45,564 nt of DNA, taken from NCBI GenBank assembly GCA_002345545.1, contig DDVW01000055.1:1-45564 (forward strand), in the 5' to 3' direction. Within the stretch, counting starts at the first letter, position 1, and the number at the start of each line of letters is the position of its first letter. Shown piece by piece: positions 16,650-25,170 of this stretch. Under the pieces are notes generated by a model. That model did not search any database. It was not told the origin of the DNA and saw only the letters and a program-made list of their open reading frames with translations. This stretch comes from Stenotrophomonas sp. UBA2302 (GTDB lineage Bacteria; Pseudomonadota; Gammaproteobacteria; Xanthomonadales; Xanthomonadaceae). The position numbers and the translations under genes are program-made.

Positions 16650-18593
16650 ATGACTGATGTTTATCCCGTTGATGCCGCATTCGCCGCCAAGGCGCGGATC
16701 GACAAGGCCACGTACCAGCGGCTGTACCGCGAGTCGCTGGAGAATCCCGATGCGTTCTGGGGCAAGGCCGCCGAACGGCTGGACTGGTACGTCAAACCGA
16801 CCAAGGTCAAGGACGTCAGCTACCAGCTGGATGATTTCCGCATCAAGTGGTTCGAGGACGGCGTGCTCAACGTCAGCGTCAACTGCCTGGACCGGCAGCT
16901 GGCCACGCGTGGCGACAAGACCGCGCTGCTGTTCGAACCGGACAGCCCGGATGCACCGGCGCAGCACGTCACCTACCGGCAGCTGCACGAACGCGTATGC
17001 AAGCTCGGCAACGCACTGCGCGCGCTGGGCATCAGGAAGGGCGACCGCGTCACCATCTACCTGCCGATGATCGTCGATGCCGCGGTGGCGATGCTGGCCT
17101 GCGCCCGTGTCGGCGCCGTGCACTCGGTGGTGTTCGGCGGCTTTGCCGCCAACTCCATCGCCGACCGCGTCGGTGACTGCGGCAGCAAGCTGATCATCAC
17201 CGCCGATGAGGGCCTGCGCGGCGGCAAGAAGGTGCCGCTGAAGGCCAACGTCGATGCCGCGCTGAAGCTGCCGGGCACCAACACCGTGGAAACCGTGCTG
17301 GTGGTACGCCACACCGGTGGCGCGGTGGACATGCAGGCGCCGCGCGACCGCTGGTTCCACGACGTGGTCGACACCCAGCCGGCCGAGTGCGAACCCGAGC
17401 GCATGAACGCCGAAGATCCGCTGTTCATCCTCTACACCTCCGGCTCCACCGGCAAACCCAAGGGCGTGCTGCACACCACCGGCGGCTACCTGCTGTATGC
17501 GGCGTACACGCATGAGTCGGTGTTCGACCTGCGCGAGGACGACATCTACTGGTGCACCGCCGATGTGGGCTGGGTGACCGGCCACAGCTACATCGTCTAC
17601 GGGCCGCTGGCCAACGGCGCCACCTCGCTGATGTTCGAAGGCGTGCCGAACTACCCCAGCATCTCGCGCTTCTGGGAGGTGATCGACCGCCACAACGTCA
17701 CCATCTTCTACACCGCACCGACCGCCATCCGCGCACTGATGCGCGAAGGCGCCGAGCCGGTCAAGCGCACCTCGCGCAAGAGCCTGCGCCTGCTCGGCAG
17801 CGTCGGCGAGCCGATCAATCCGGAAGCCTGGCGCTGGTACTACGAGGTGGTCGGCGACAGCCGCTGCCCGATCGTGGACACCTGGTGGCAGACCGAGAAC
17901 GGCGGCATCCTGATTTCACCGCTGCCCGGTGCCACCGACCTCAAGCCCGGTTCGGCAACCCAGCCGTTCTTCGGCGTGCAACCGGCGATCGTCGATGCCA
18001 ACGGCGAATTCATCGAAGGCGAGGGCGAAGGCAACCTGGTCATCCTCAACTCGTGGCCGGGGCAGATGCGCACCGTGTATGGCGACCACCAGCGTTTCAT
18101 CGACACCTATTTCCGCACCTATCCGGGCAGCTACTTCACCGGTGACGGCTGCCGCCGCGACGCCGACGGCTATTACTGGATCACCGGCCGCGTCGATGAC
18201 GTGATCAACGTCTCCGGCCACCGCATCGGCACCGCCGAGGTGGAAAGCGCGCTAGTGGGTCACCCGAAGGTGGCCGAGGCCGCGGTGGTCGGCTTCCCGC
18301 ACGACATCAAGGGCCAGGGCATCTACGCCTATGTCACCCTGGTGGCCGGCGAAGCGCAGACCGACGAGCTGCAGAAGGAACTGGTCGCCTGGGTGCGCAA
18401 GGTCATCGGCCCCACCGCCACCCCGGACCACCTGCAGTGGGCGCCGGGCCTGCCCAAGACCCGCTCGGGCAAGATCATGCGCCGCATCCTGCGCAAGATC
18501 GCCGAGAATGCACCCGACCAGCTCGGTGACACCTCCACCCTGGCCGACCCCTCGGTCGTGGCCTCGCTGGTGGAAGAGCGCAAGGTGCGGTGA
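16650..18593 (+). CDS. acs: Acetyl-CoA synthetase
   Basis: 647 residues from ATG 16650, behind GGTGAGGG; E. coli Acs has about 650. The frame is open upstream but homology begins here. The phosphate-binding loop [11 protein letters not shown] is at about 262-272. Other ANL motifs are [45 protein letters not shown] and [18 protein letters not shown]. Near the C-terminus [11 protein letters not shown] holds the catalytic Lys (about 608), the usual site of inhibitory acetylation. It converts acetate, ATP and CoA to acetyl-CoA in the cytoplasm. It is divergent from the porin-yjcH-actP unit and followed by crbR, so substrate entry, activation and regulation are adjacent. Confidence 0.97.
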   Translation: MTDVYPVDAAFAAKARIDKATYQRLYRESLENPDAFWGKAAERLDWYVKPTKVKDVSYQLDDFRIKWFEDGVLNVSVNCLDRQLATRGDKTALLFEPDSPDAPAQHVTYRQLHERVCKLGNALRALGIRKGDRVTIYLPMIVDAAVAMLACARVGAVHSVVFGGFAANSIADRVGDCGSKLIITADEGLRGGKKVPLKANVDAALKLPGTNTVETVLVVRHTGGAVDMQAPRDRWFHDVVDTQPAECEPERMNAEDPLFILYTSGSTGKPKGVLHTTGGYLLYAAYTHESVFDLREDDIYWCTADVGWVTGHSYIVYGPLANGATSLMFEGVPNYPSISRFWEVIDRHNVTIFYTAPTAIRALMREGAEPVKRTSRKSLRLLGSVGEPINPEAWRWYYEVVGDSRCPIVDTWWQTENGGILISPLPGATDLKPGSATQPFFGVQPAIVDANGEFIEGEGEGNLVILNSWPGQMRTVYGDHQRFIDTYFRTYPGSYFTGDGCRRDADGYYWITGRVDDVINVSGHRIGTAEVESALVGHPKVAEAAVVGFPHDIKGQGIYAYVTLVAGEAQTDELQKELVAWVRKVIGPTATPDHLQWAPGLPKTRSGKIMRRILRKIAENAPDQLGDTSTLADPSVVASLVEERKVR

Positions 18594-18706
18594 AGCGATG
18601 AATGAGTGAACAGGAGTGAGGAGTGAGAGAAGCACAGGCAACTTCGGTTGTCCTGTTGCTGGCATCACCCTCCTCCATTCCTCTCCCCATCACTGTTTCG
18701 GCCGGG

Positions 18707-18733
18707 AAAACCGCAGGCCTTTGCCTGGTTTTT
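18707..18733 (+). terminator. Intrinsic terminator downstream of acs
   Basis: AAAACC-GC-AGGC and GCCTGGTTTT pair around a CTTT loop with a 2-nt bulge, followed by a T5 run (TTTTTCC). It lies between the acs stop (18593) and the crbR start, so it probably separates the two transcripts. Confidence 0.7.
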
Positions 18734-18761
18734 CCTCACTCCTCACTTCTCACTTCTCACT
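18734..18761 (+). repeat. Four tandem heptamers before crbR, with inverted copies 120 bp upstream
   Basis: Two CCTCACT units followed by two TCTCACT units run without a gap (18734-18761) and are followed by CCTGCTCCC up to the crbR ATG. Complementary heptamers AGTGAGG and AGTGAGA stand at 18615-18628, so a long imperfect stem around the acs terminator is possible. The pyrimidine tract leaves crbR without a Shine-Dalgarno sequence. Confidence 0.7.
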
Positions 18762-18770
18762 CCTGCTCCC

Positions 18771-19436
18771 ATGCCTACCCTGCTGATCGCCGATGACCAC
18801 CCCCTGTTCCGCGAAGCCCTCAAGGGCGCGGTGCAGCGTGTCATTCCCGGCGTGCGGCTGCTGGAGGCCGACAACGTGGAGGCGCTGTACACGCTGGCCG
18901 AACAGCATCCCGATGCCGATCTGGTGCTGATGGACCTGAACATGCCCGGCGCGCAGGGCTTCAACGCACTGGTGCACCTGCGTTCGCTGCATCCGCAGCT
19001 GCCGATCGTGGTGGTGTCCGCGCGCGAGGAACCGACGGTGATGCGCCGCGCGCTGGATCACGACGCCTTCGGCTTCATTCCCAAGTCCGCCGATTCGGAC
19101 ACCATCGGCCATGCGCTGACCACCATCCTCGATGGCGAGCGCTGGGCACCGGCCGAGGCCTTCAACGTGCCGCCCACGCCGAACGAGGAGCGTGAGGTCG
19201 GCCAGCGCCTGCGCGAACTGACGCCACAGCAGTTCCGCGTGCTGCAGATGCTCGGTGCCGGCAGCCTGAACAAGCAGATCGCCTACGACCTGGGTGTGTC
19301 CGAAGCGACCATCAAGGCCCACGTCACCGCGATCCTGCGCAAGCTCGGCGTCACCAACCGCACCCAGGCGGTGCTGATGGCCGGCAAGCTGGCGATCGAT
19401 GACGACAGCATCGTGCTGCCGCCGGAAGAAGACTGA
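18771..19436 (+). CDS. crbR: NarL/LuxR-type response regulator, CrbR (ErdR) family
   Basis: 221 residues from ATG 18771. The receiver domain is complete: acidic pair D8-D9 (LLIADDHPLFREAL), phosphoacceptor D55 (VLMDLNMPG), S83 (VVVSARE) and K105 (GFIPKS). A LuxR HTH follows at about 150-205: LTPQQFRVLQMLGAGSLNKQIAYDLGVSEATIKAHVTAILRKLG. In Vibrio and Pseudomonas the matching regulator (CrbR; ErdR) with its transporter-like kinase CrbS (MxtR) activates acs and actP. The kinase gene is 1.1 kb away here and acs is directly upstream. Identity as CrbR rests on domain type plus this context. No ribosome binding site is seen before the ATG (CTCCTGCTCCC). Confidence 0.88.
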   Translation: MPTLLIADDHPLFREALKGAVQRVIPGVRLLEADNVEALYTLAEQHPDADLVLMDLNMPGAQGFNALVHLRSLHPQLPIVVVSAREEPTVMRRALDHDAFGFIPKSADSDTIGHALTTILDGERWAPAEAFNVPPTPNEEREVGQRLRELTPQQFRVLQMLGAGSLNKQIAYDLGVSEATIKAHVTAILRKLGVTNRTQAVLMAGKLAIDDDSIVLPPEED

Positions 19437-19460
19437 GCCGCCGCAGAGGCAATCCGCTTT

Positions 19461-19484
19461 TGCAGGAGCGGCGTAAGCCGCGAA
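19461..19484 (+). repeat. REP-type palindromic unit upstream of mntP
   Basis: TGCAGGAGCGGCGTAAGCCG and the next bases form GCGGC-GTAA-GCCGC, the common GTAGGAGCGG...CCGCGA intergenic repeat of pseudomonads and xanthomonads in a TGCAGG variant. A second copy in the same orientation stands at 20399-20421. Confidence 0.7.
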
Positions 19485-19632
19485 ACTACCGGACCTGTAG
19501 ATAGCAGACGTGTGGATTTTTCCGCATCCGTCGATCAATCCGGTCCCCGAATGGCGTTGTGTCCGGCAAACCACGATCCACCGGCTTTGCGACTCACGCT
19601 GCGCAACAGCGGGAGCCGCTGCGCCGGCTTGC

Positions 19633-19641
19633 TGCTACAAT
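19633..19641 (+). promoter_or_regulatory. Extended -10 promoter of the mntP riboswitch transcript
   Basis: TGC-TACAAT matches an extended -10 element. It is placed so that transcription would start about where the riboswitch fold begins (around 19648). No good -35 is visible, as is common for extended -10 promoters. Confidence 0.55.
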
Positions 19642-19648
19642 CCGCGCT

Positions 19649-19815
19649 CCCTTGGGGAGTAGCCTGCTTCCACTCATGGAAGCGCCCACGTCAACATGCT
19701 CGGCCAGTGCGCCGTGGCGCGGGCAGCCAGATACGGTTGGCGAGACCAGCGGTTTGCGTGCACAACTCGAGGTTGGGCGTGCCGCATGCCGTCCGCGTCC
19801 GCCCGACCAGGTAAT
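19649..19815 (+). ncRNA. yybP-ykoY (Mn2+) riboswitch, mntP leader
   Basis: The leader contains the conserved blocks of the yybP-ykoY family in order: CTTGGGGAGTAGCC (19654-19667 region), GTCAACATGCTCGGCC, and GGTTGGCGAGACCAGC, with pairing segments between them. It ends a few bases before the mntP ATG. In E. coli and other bacteria this element binds Mn2+ and turns on mntP or alx. Here it should switch on the downstream Mn exporter when Mn2+ is high, probably at translation initiation as no terminator with T-tract was seen. Exact 5' and 3' ends are approximate. Confidence 0.92.
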
Positions 19816-19819
19816 CCCG

Positions 19820-20416
19820 ATGTCCCCTCTTTCGATTCTTCTGGTCGGCTTCGCCATGTCCACCGACGCCTTCGCCGCGGCGATCGGCAAGGGCGCGGCG
19901 ATGCGCAACCCGCGCCTGCCTGACGCCCTGCGTGCCGGCCTGATCTTCGGTGTGATCGAGGCCATCACCCCGGTCATCGGCTGGTGGCTGGGCCGCGCCG
20001 CCTCCCGGTACGTGGAAGCCTACGACCACTGGATCGCCTTCGGCCTGCTCGGTGCACTGGGCCTGCACATGATCGTGGCCGGGCTCAAGCCCGATGATGA
20101 CGACGCCGGCGGCGAAGGCAGCGGCTCACGACATGGCTTCTGGGCACTGGCCGCGACCGGCTTTGCCACCAGCATCGATGCGATGGCCATCGGTGTGGGA
20201 CTGGCGCTGTTCGATGCGCCGATCGCGGTGGTGGCGGTGGTGATCGGCCTGTGCACGCTGACGATGGTGACCCTCGGCATCATGCTAGGTCGCGCCCTGG
20301 GCGCGCTGGTCGGCAAGCGTGCCGAGATCGTCGGCGGCGTGATTCTGATCCTTATCGGCAGCACCATCCTCTACCAGCACCTGCAGCCGGCAACCGCCGT
20401 TGCAGGTGCGGGGTAA
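19820..20416 (+). CDS. mntP: Manganese efflux pump MntP
   Basis: 198 residues from ATG 19820 ([20 protein letters not shown]); the open frame upstream is the riboswitch. There are six hydrophobic segments in two repeats. Each half carries an Asp in a helix: [17 protein letters not shown] and [18 protein letters not shown], the metal path of MntP. A charged loop [15 protein letters not shown] sits between the halves. It exports Mn2+ across the inner membrane. The last codons and the TAA stop overlap a REP element. The gene is flanked by acetate-regulator genes but is functionally separate from them. Confidence 0.96.
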   Translation: MSPLSILLVGFAMSTDAFAAAIGKGAAMRNPRLPDALRAGLIFGVIEAITPVIGWWLGRAASRYVEAYDHWIAFGLLGALGLHMIVAGLKPDDDDAGGEGSGSRHGFWALAATGFATSIDAMAIGVGLALFDAPIAVVAVVIGLCTLTMVTLGIMLGRALGALVGKRAEIVGGVILILIGSTILYQHLQPATAVAGAG

Positions 20417-20421
20417 GCCGC
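20399..20421 (+). repeat. REP-type unit overlapping the mntP stop codon
   Basis: TTGCAGGTGCGGGGTAAGCC plus the following GC is nearly the same as the copy at 19461 and in the same orientation. The TAA of mntP (20414-20416) is the loop of the palindrome, and the last residues (VAGAG) are encoded by it. Confidence 0.65.
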
Positions 20422-20519
20422 AAAACCGGCGCCTCCCCAGTAGAGCGCGACCATGCTGCACCGGGGCACTGCCGGTGAGCCTCCGCCGGGCATGGCCCAG
20501 AGTGCTACCGGCTCGCCTG
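20422..20519. terminator. Convergent mntP/crbS 3' region with imperfect hairpins
   Basis: A region of about 100 bp between the converging mntP and crbS stops. On the minus strand GCCGGT and ACCGGC can close a stem enclosing GGGC-CAT-GCCC, and a GTAG tetranucleotide stands at its foot, reminiscent of the GTAG-type repeats of Stenotrophomonas. The structure is degenerate and no T-tract is present. Confidence 0.35.
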
Positions 20520-23500
20520 CTAGCGTTTGCGCAGGTCGTACAGGGCGGTCAGGAACGCGCGCAGCGAGGCCGGCTTCACCGGTTTGGTCAGCACCCGGTA
20601 GCCACGCTCGCGCGCCATCCGCTTCAGCTCGTCGCGGCCGTCGGCAGTGAGCAGCGCGCCGGGCAGCGGCCGGCCGGCGGCCTCACGCAGCGCGACCAGC
20701 GTATCCAGACCATCCAGGCGGTCGTGCAGGTGGTAGTCCACCAGCATCACGTCGGGCTGCTCGGCGAGCTTTTCCAGCGCCATGTCGACGGTGCTGGCGG
20801 CAATCACCTGCACCTTCCAGCGGCCCAGCAACGCGCGCATGCCGTCGAGGATTTCCTGGTCGTTGTCCACGCACAGCACGCGCATGCCGGTCAACGCGCT
20901 GTCGGCACCGAAGGCCGGCGGCCGCGGGGCCGGCAGGGTCGCCGGCGTCGGTACCCGTGGCAGGGTGATGGAGAACATGCTGCCGTGACCGGGCTGGCTG
21001 CGCGCGTTGAGCGCGTGGTCGAGCAGCCGCGAGATGCGCTGGCAGATCGACAGGCCCAGCCCCAGGCCCTGCTCGCCCCAGTCGAACGGCTGCTGGAAGC
21101 GGTGGAATTCATTGAAAATCTGCCGCATGTGGTGCTCGGGAATGCCCGGCCCGGTATCCCACACCTGCAGTTCGATCTGCTCACCGCGCACCCGCAATGC
21201 CAGCACGATGCGGCCGCTGCGGGTATAGCGCAGCGCATTGGCCATGAAGTTCTGCAGCACCCGGCGCAGCAGGCGGCGGTCACTGCGTACCCAGGCCTGG
21301 CGCGCGAACACATGCAGGCGCAGGCCGCGCCCGGCGGCAATGGGCGTGTACTGCGCGGCCAGCTCACGCACCAGCACGCTGGCATCGAACTCGGTGATGG
21401 TCGGGTGCAGGCCGCCGGCGTCCAGCCGCGACACATCCAGCAGGCCATCGAGCAGTTCCTCGGCCGCGCGCAGCGAGGCATCCACGCGTTCGGCCAGATG
21501 CCGCTGCTCGTCGGTCTCGGGAAGGCTGTCGCGCAGCGCCGAGGCGAACAGCCGCGCGGCATTCAACGGTTGCAACACGTCGTGGCTGATCGCCGCCAGA
21601 AACCGCGTCTTGGACTGCTGCGCCGCTTCGGCCACCTGCGAGCGCTCGGCCACGCGCTGCTCCAGGGTTTCGTTGGCCTCGCGCAACGCCTGCTCGGCCT
21701 GCTTGAAATCGGTGATGTCGTTGTAGCTGGTGACGTAGCCGCCACCGGGCAGCGCCTGCCCGCGCAGTTCGATCACCTTGCCGTCGGCGCCGGTGCGCTC
21801 GAACACATGCGGCGAGCCGGCGCGCATGTAGCCGATGCGGCGGTTGATCTGCACCTCGATGTCACCCTCGCCCAGCTCGCCGCGCTCGGCGTTGTAGCGG
21901 ATCAGGTCGGCGACCGGACGGCCGACGTAGAGCATGCCGTCGGGATAGTCGAACATCTGCTGATAGCGGCGGTTCCATGCCGTCAGGCGCATGTCCGGAT
22001 CGACCACGCTGACCCCGGCGCTGATGTTCTCCAGCGTGGTGGACAGGATCTCGCGGTTGAAGCGCAGCTCCTGCCCGGCCTCGTCCAGCACCGCCACCAC
22101 TTCGTCCAGGTCCATGCCCGAGCCGCGCAGAAGGCTGGTCAGCAACAGGCGCGCGGACGCCGCACCGATGGCGGCGGCCAGCAGGCGTTCGGTGAACTGC
22201 ACCCAGACGCGGTCGGCGGCGGCGGCCGGTTGCAGGTCGCGGCCCAGTGTCTGCGCCTGCTCGGTGAAGGCGCGCCGCGCACGGTTGTCGCCGACCACCC
22301 GCTTGGCCAGCGCCAGCAGGTCACGCACCTGCACGTGCGCGGGCCAGTTGCCGGACACCACCGGGCGTTCGACATACGGGTCCAGGAACGGCGCCGCACG
22401 CAGACGTTCGGCCACGCCCGGACGCCAGCGCATCGACACCAGCAGCATCGTGGCTGTGTTGAGCAGCAGCGACCAGAACGTGCCATGGGTCAGCGGATCC
22501 CAGCCACTCAGGCCGAACAGCTGTTGCGGCCGCAGCCACTCGATGCCGAACGGCCCGGCACGCAGCAGCGATTCGTTCAGCCAGCCGCCTTGGGTCAACG
22601 CTGGCACCAGCAGCGTGTAGATCCACACGCTGAAGCCGACCAGCATGCCGGCCTCGACCCCGCGGCGGCTGGCACCACGCCAGTACAGCCCGCCGATCAG
22701 GCCCGGCGCGAACTGCGCCACCGCCGCGAACGCCATCAGCCCGTAGGTGGCGAGCATGGTGTCGTTGCTGCTGCCGCGGTAATAGCCGTAGGCCACCAGC
22801 GCCAGCAGCAGGATCGCCAGCCGGCGGATCCACAGCACGCGCGAGGCGACGCTGGCCGCTTCGCGGTGGTCGCCACTGCGGCGCAGCAGCAGCGGCATGA
22901 CCAGGTCGTTGCTGATCATCGTCGCCAGCGCGATGGAGGACACGATCACCATGCCGGTGGCCGCGGAAAAACCACCGACATAGGCCACCAGCGCCAGCGC
23001 GGCGTTGCCGCTGCCCATCGGCAGCGCCAGCACCAGGGTGTCATCGGAGGCCAGGCCGCTGCCGAACAGCGCCGCACCGGCGGTGGCGATCGGCACGATC
23101 ATCAGCGAGATCACCACCAGATAGCCGCCGAACAGCCAGCGCGCACGGCGCACGTCGCCGGCATCGCCACACTCCACCACCGCCACATGGAACTGCCGCG
23201 GCAGGCACACCAGCGCCAGGAAACTCAGCAGCGTCTGCGAGACGAAGCCGACCGGCGGCATGCCTTCGAACAGCGTGCGTGCCGACTGCACCACCGAATC
23301 GGTGCGGTCGCCGAGCCAGGCATAGGCGAACACCCCGACCGCAACGATCGCCACCAGTTTGACCATCGACTCCAGCGCGATGGCCAGCATCATGCCGTAG
23401 TGGTGCTCGGTGGCATCGACCTGGCGGGTGCCGAACAGGATCGCGAACAGCGCCATCAGCAAGGCCACATACAGCGCCGGATCGGTCAATGGGCCGGTGC

Positions 23501-23960
23501 CGGCGGCATCGCCGGTGAGCACCTGCACGCTCATCGCCACCGCCTTGTACTGCAGCGCCAGATACGGCACCACCCCGACCAGCGCGATCAGCGCCACCAG
23601 TGCGGCCAGCCGCCGCGAACGGCCGAAACGCGAGGAGATGAAATCGGCGATGGAGACCACGTTCTCGCTGCGCGCGATCAGCGCCAGCCGCTCGATGATG
23701 CGCCAGCCGAACAGCAGCAGCAGCAGCGGCCCCAGATAGATCGGCAGGTAGCCGATGCCATAGCGCACCGCGGTGCCGACCGCGCCATAGAAGGTCCATG
23801 ACGAGCAGTACACCGCCAGCGCCAGGCTGTAGATCACCGGCCGCAGCCACGGGCGGTCCGGGTACAGCGGACGGCGGTCACCCCACCACGCCACGCCGAA
23901 CAGCAGCGCGGCATAGGCGAGGGACACCAACAGCAGGGTCCAGCTGGAGACCAAAGGCAC
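20520..23960 (-). CDS. crbS: SSS-transporter-fused PAS hybrid histidine kinase, CrbS (MxtR) family
   Basis: 1146 residues from a GTG at 23960. Residues about 1-500 form an SSS (SLC5-like) membrane domain with 12-13 helices (ALAVYCSSWTFYGAVGTAVRYGIGYLPIYLGP, GGFSAATGMVIVSSIALATMISNDLVMP). A helical linker leads to a PAS domain near 655-770 (LENISAGVSVVDPDMRLTAWNRRYQQMF, ending SYNDITDFKQAEQAL). A coiled coil precedes the HisKA box FLAAISHDVLQPLNAARLF (His about 792), then an ATPase domain (NALRYTRSGRI, WDTGPGIP, GLGLGLSICQRI) and a C-terminal receiver (VLCVDNDQEILDG, MLVDYHLHD with Asp about 1073, LTKPVKP). It senses acetate or a related signal at the inner membrane and phosphorylates CrbR. 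It differs from CbrA by carrying the receiver and by its neighbours. Confidence 0.92.
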   Translation of the reverse strand: MPLVSSWTLLLVSLAYAALLFGVAWWGDRRPLYPDRPWLRPVIYSLALAVYCSSWTFYGAVGTAVRYGIGYLPIYLGPLLLLLFGWRIIERLALIARSENVVSIADFISSRFGRSRRLAALVALIALVGVVPYLALQYKAVAMSVQVLTGDAAGTGPLTDPALYVALLMALFAILFGTRQVDATEHHYGMMLAIALESMVKLVAIVAVGVFAYAWLGDRTDSVVQSARTLFEGMPPVGFVSQTLLSFLALVCLPRQFHVAVVECGDAGDVRRARWLFGGYLVVISLMIVPIATAGAALFGSGLASDDTLVLALPMGSGNAALALVAYVGGFSAATGMVIVSSIALATMISNDLVMPLLLRRSGDHREAASVASRVLWIRRLAILLLALVAYGYYRGSSNDTMLATYGLMAFAAVAQFAPGLIGGLYWRGASRRGVEAGMLVGFSVWIYTLLVPALTQGGWLNESLLRAGPFGIEWLRPQQLFGLSGWDPLTHGTFWSLLLNTATMLLVSMRWRPGVAERLRAAPFLDPYVERPVVSGNWPAHVQVRDLLALAKRVVGDNRARRAFTEQAQTLGRDLQPAAAADRVWVQFTERLLAAAIGAASARLLLTSLLRGSGMDLDEVVAVLDEAGQELRFNREILSTTLENISAGVSVVDPDMRLTAWNRRYQQMFDYPDGMLYVGRPVADLIRYNAERGELGEGDIEVQINRRIGYMRAGSPHVFERTGADGKVIELRGQALPGGGYVTSYNDITDFKQAEQALREANETLEQRVAERSQVAEAAQQSKTRFLAAISHDVLQPLNAARLFASALRDSLPETDEQRHLAERVDASLRAAEELLDGLLDVSRLDAGGLHPTITEFDASVLVRELAAQYTPIAAGRGLRLHVFARQAWVRSDRRLLRRVLQNFMANALRYTRSGRIVLALRVRGEQIELQVWDTGPGIPEHHMRQIFNEFHRFQQPFDWGEQGLGLGLSICQRISRLLDHALNARSQPGHGSMFSITLPRVPTPATLPAPRPPAFGADSALTGMRVLCVDNDQEILDGMRALLGRWKVQVIAASTVDMALEKLAEQPDVMLVDYHLHDRLDGLDTLVALREAAGRPLPGALLTADGRDELKRMARERGYRVLTKPVKPASLRAFLTALYDLRKR

Positions 23961-23983
23961 ATCCCGGGCGACGAAACGCGCCC

Positions 23984-24014
23984 AGTGTAGCCGCCGCTCC
24001 GACCCGGATGTCAG
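23984..24014 (-). promoter_or_regulatory. Possible sigma-70 promoter for crbS
   Basis: On the minus strand CTGACA and TACACT are spaced by 19 bp, with the -10 about 24 bp before the GTG start. The spacing is longer than ideal, so this is a weak candidate. Confidence 0.3.
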
Positions 24015-24098
24015 GCAGGTGGCCCCCTGTCATGCGGGGGGCCGCCAGCGCAAACGCGGCACCGCCTGCACCGTACCGGACCGGCGCAGGCACCACGC

Positions 24099-24126
24099 AA
24101 AGGCCCCGGCAGTGCCGGGGCCTTTT
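24099..24126 (-). terminator. Terminator at the end of the giant-protein operon
   Basis: Perfect 12-bp arms AAAGGCCCCGGC/GCCGGGGCCTTT with a 3-nt loop and short A/T flanks on both sides, 21 nt past the stop of the OmpA-type gene. It separates this operon from crbS, which lies downstream in the same direction. Confidence 0.85.
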
Positions 24127-24146
24127 CAACAGCCGGAGGCTGCGCC

Positions 24147-25157
24147 TTACGGCTTCAGTTCGAACTGCACTTCCACCCGGCGGTTGGGCAGCAGGCATTC
24201 CAGCAAGGCCGCGCGCGGCTTGACGCCATCGCACTGCTGCACCTGCTGGGTGTCGCCGCGGTACTCGTAGCGGATCAGCTCCGGGTCGACGCCGCGTCCG
24301 ATCAGCAGTTCGCGCACGGTCTGCGCACGGCGCTGCGACAGGCCCTGGTTGTAATCGAAGCCCTTGCCCTGCATGCGGTCGGCATGGCCGATCAGCGCCA
24401 CCCCGGCCAGTTCGCGCTGCTCGCTGGCGATGGTGGCCAGTGCGCGGTCCACGCTTTCCAGCGAGTAGGTACGGATGTCCTTGTAGCGGTCACGGTCGAA
24501 CTCGAACAGCACGTTGGCGATCAGCGGACCCACCGGTGCGGCGGGCGCGGCCGGGCCGATGTCGCACTGGCGCGCCAGCGCCTCGGCCTCGTTGACCAGG
24601 TCCTCGGCGATCTGGATGTACGGCTTGGAATGGCGCCACTGCTGCTGGTTGAACTCGTTGCCGGCATGCACCAGCTCCACTTCGCCGCAGGCCACCTTCT
24701 GCTGCGCGCAGCTGAAGCCCGGCGTGCCGTGGATCACCTTCAGGCGCTGCCACAGGTCGTCGCGCAGGTACTTGGCGTTGTTGACCAGGGCGGTGTCGGT
24801 GGGAATCGGCGAGACACCGTTTTCCATGTCCACGATCAGCTTTTCCGACTCGGTCAGCGCTTCCTGCGGGAACGCGCTGCGGTCGTTGCGGGTGTATTCG
24901 TGGAACGACACGTCCAGCCAGCACTGCGCCTTGGACAGGTGGTAGTCGCGGATCGGGCGACCGCCATCGTTCAAGGCCTGGATACGGCCCTGGGTGGCTT
25001 CGTAGCCCTGCAGATCGGCATGGATGGCCTCGTCGCTGATGCGCTGGGCCTGCGGGTGCAGCCGGGTCTGCTGGGCGACGGCGCTGCCGCTGGCGGCAAG
25101 CACGGCGACGGCCAGCACGGCGTGCAGCGGACGGAGTTTGGAGTGCGTGAGAGTCAT
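24147..25157 (-). CDS. OmpA-family peptidoglycan-binding protein (third gene of surface operon)
   Basis: 336 residues from ATG 25157, with GAGGA upstream. Signal peptide HAVLAVAVLAASGSAVAQQ. Residues about 25-205 are a helical, unrecognised region with several Cys (QCWLDV, FSCAQQKVACGEVELV, RQCDIGP) and HEYTRNDRSAFPQEALTES. The C-terminal third is an OmpA domain: ANVLFEFDRDRYKDIRTYS, VALIGHADRMQGKGFDYNQG, LSQRRAQTVRELLIGRGVD, with the Asp and Arg that bind diaminopimelate. No lipobox is visible. The gene begins 13 bp after the beta-barrel gene and is last in the operon. It probably fixes the outer-membrane complex to the cell wall; that role is inference from the domain and context. Confidence 0.85.
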   Translation of the reverse strand: MTLTHSKLRPLHAVLAVAVLAASGSAVAQQTRLHPQAQRISDEAIHADLQGYEATQGRIQALNDGGRPIRDYHLSKAQCWLDVSFHEYTRNDRSAFPQEALTESEKLIVDMENGVSPIPTDTALVNNAKYLRDDLWQRLKVIHGTPGFSCAQQKVACGEVELVHAGNEFNQQQWRHSKPYIQIAEDLVNEAEALARQCDIGPAAPAAPVGPLIANVLFEFDRDRYKDIRTYSLESVDRALATIASEQRELAGVALIGHADRMQGKGFDYNQGLSQRRAQTVRELLIGRGVDPELIRYEYRGDTQQVQQCDGVKPRAALLECLLPNRRVEVQFELKP

Positions 25158-25170
25158 GGTGGTGTCGTCC

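Noticed and set aside
20400..23801. Open frame of 1133 codons on the plus strand opposite crbS
   Set aside because: It is the antisense shadow of a high-GC gene. The product is a His/Gln/Arg-rich string without domains, while the minus strand encodes a complete kinase.
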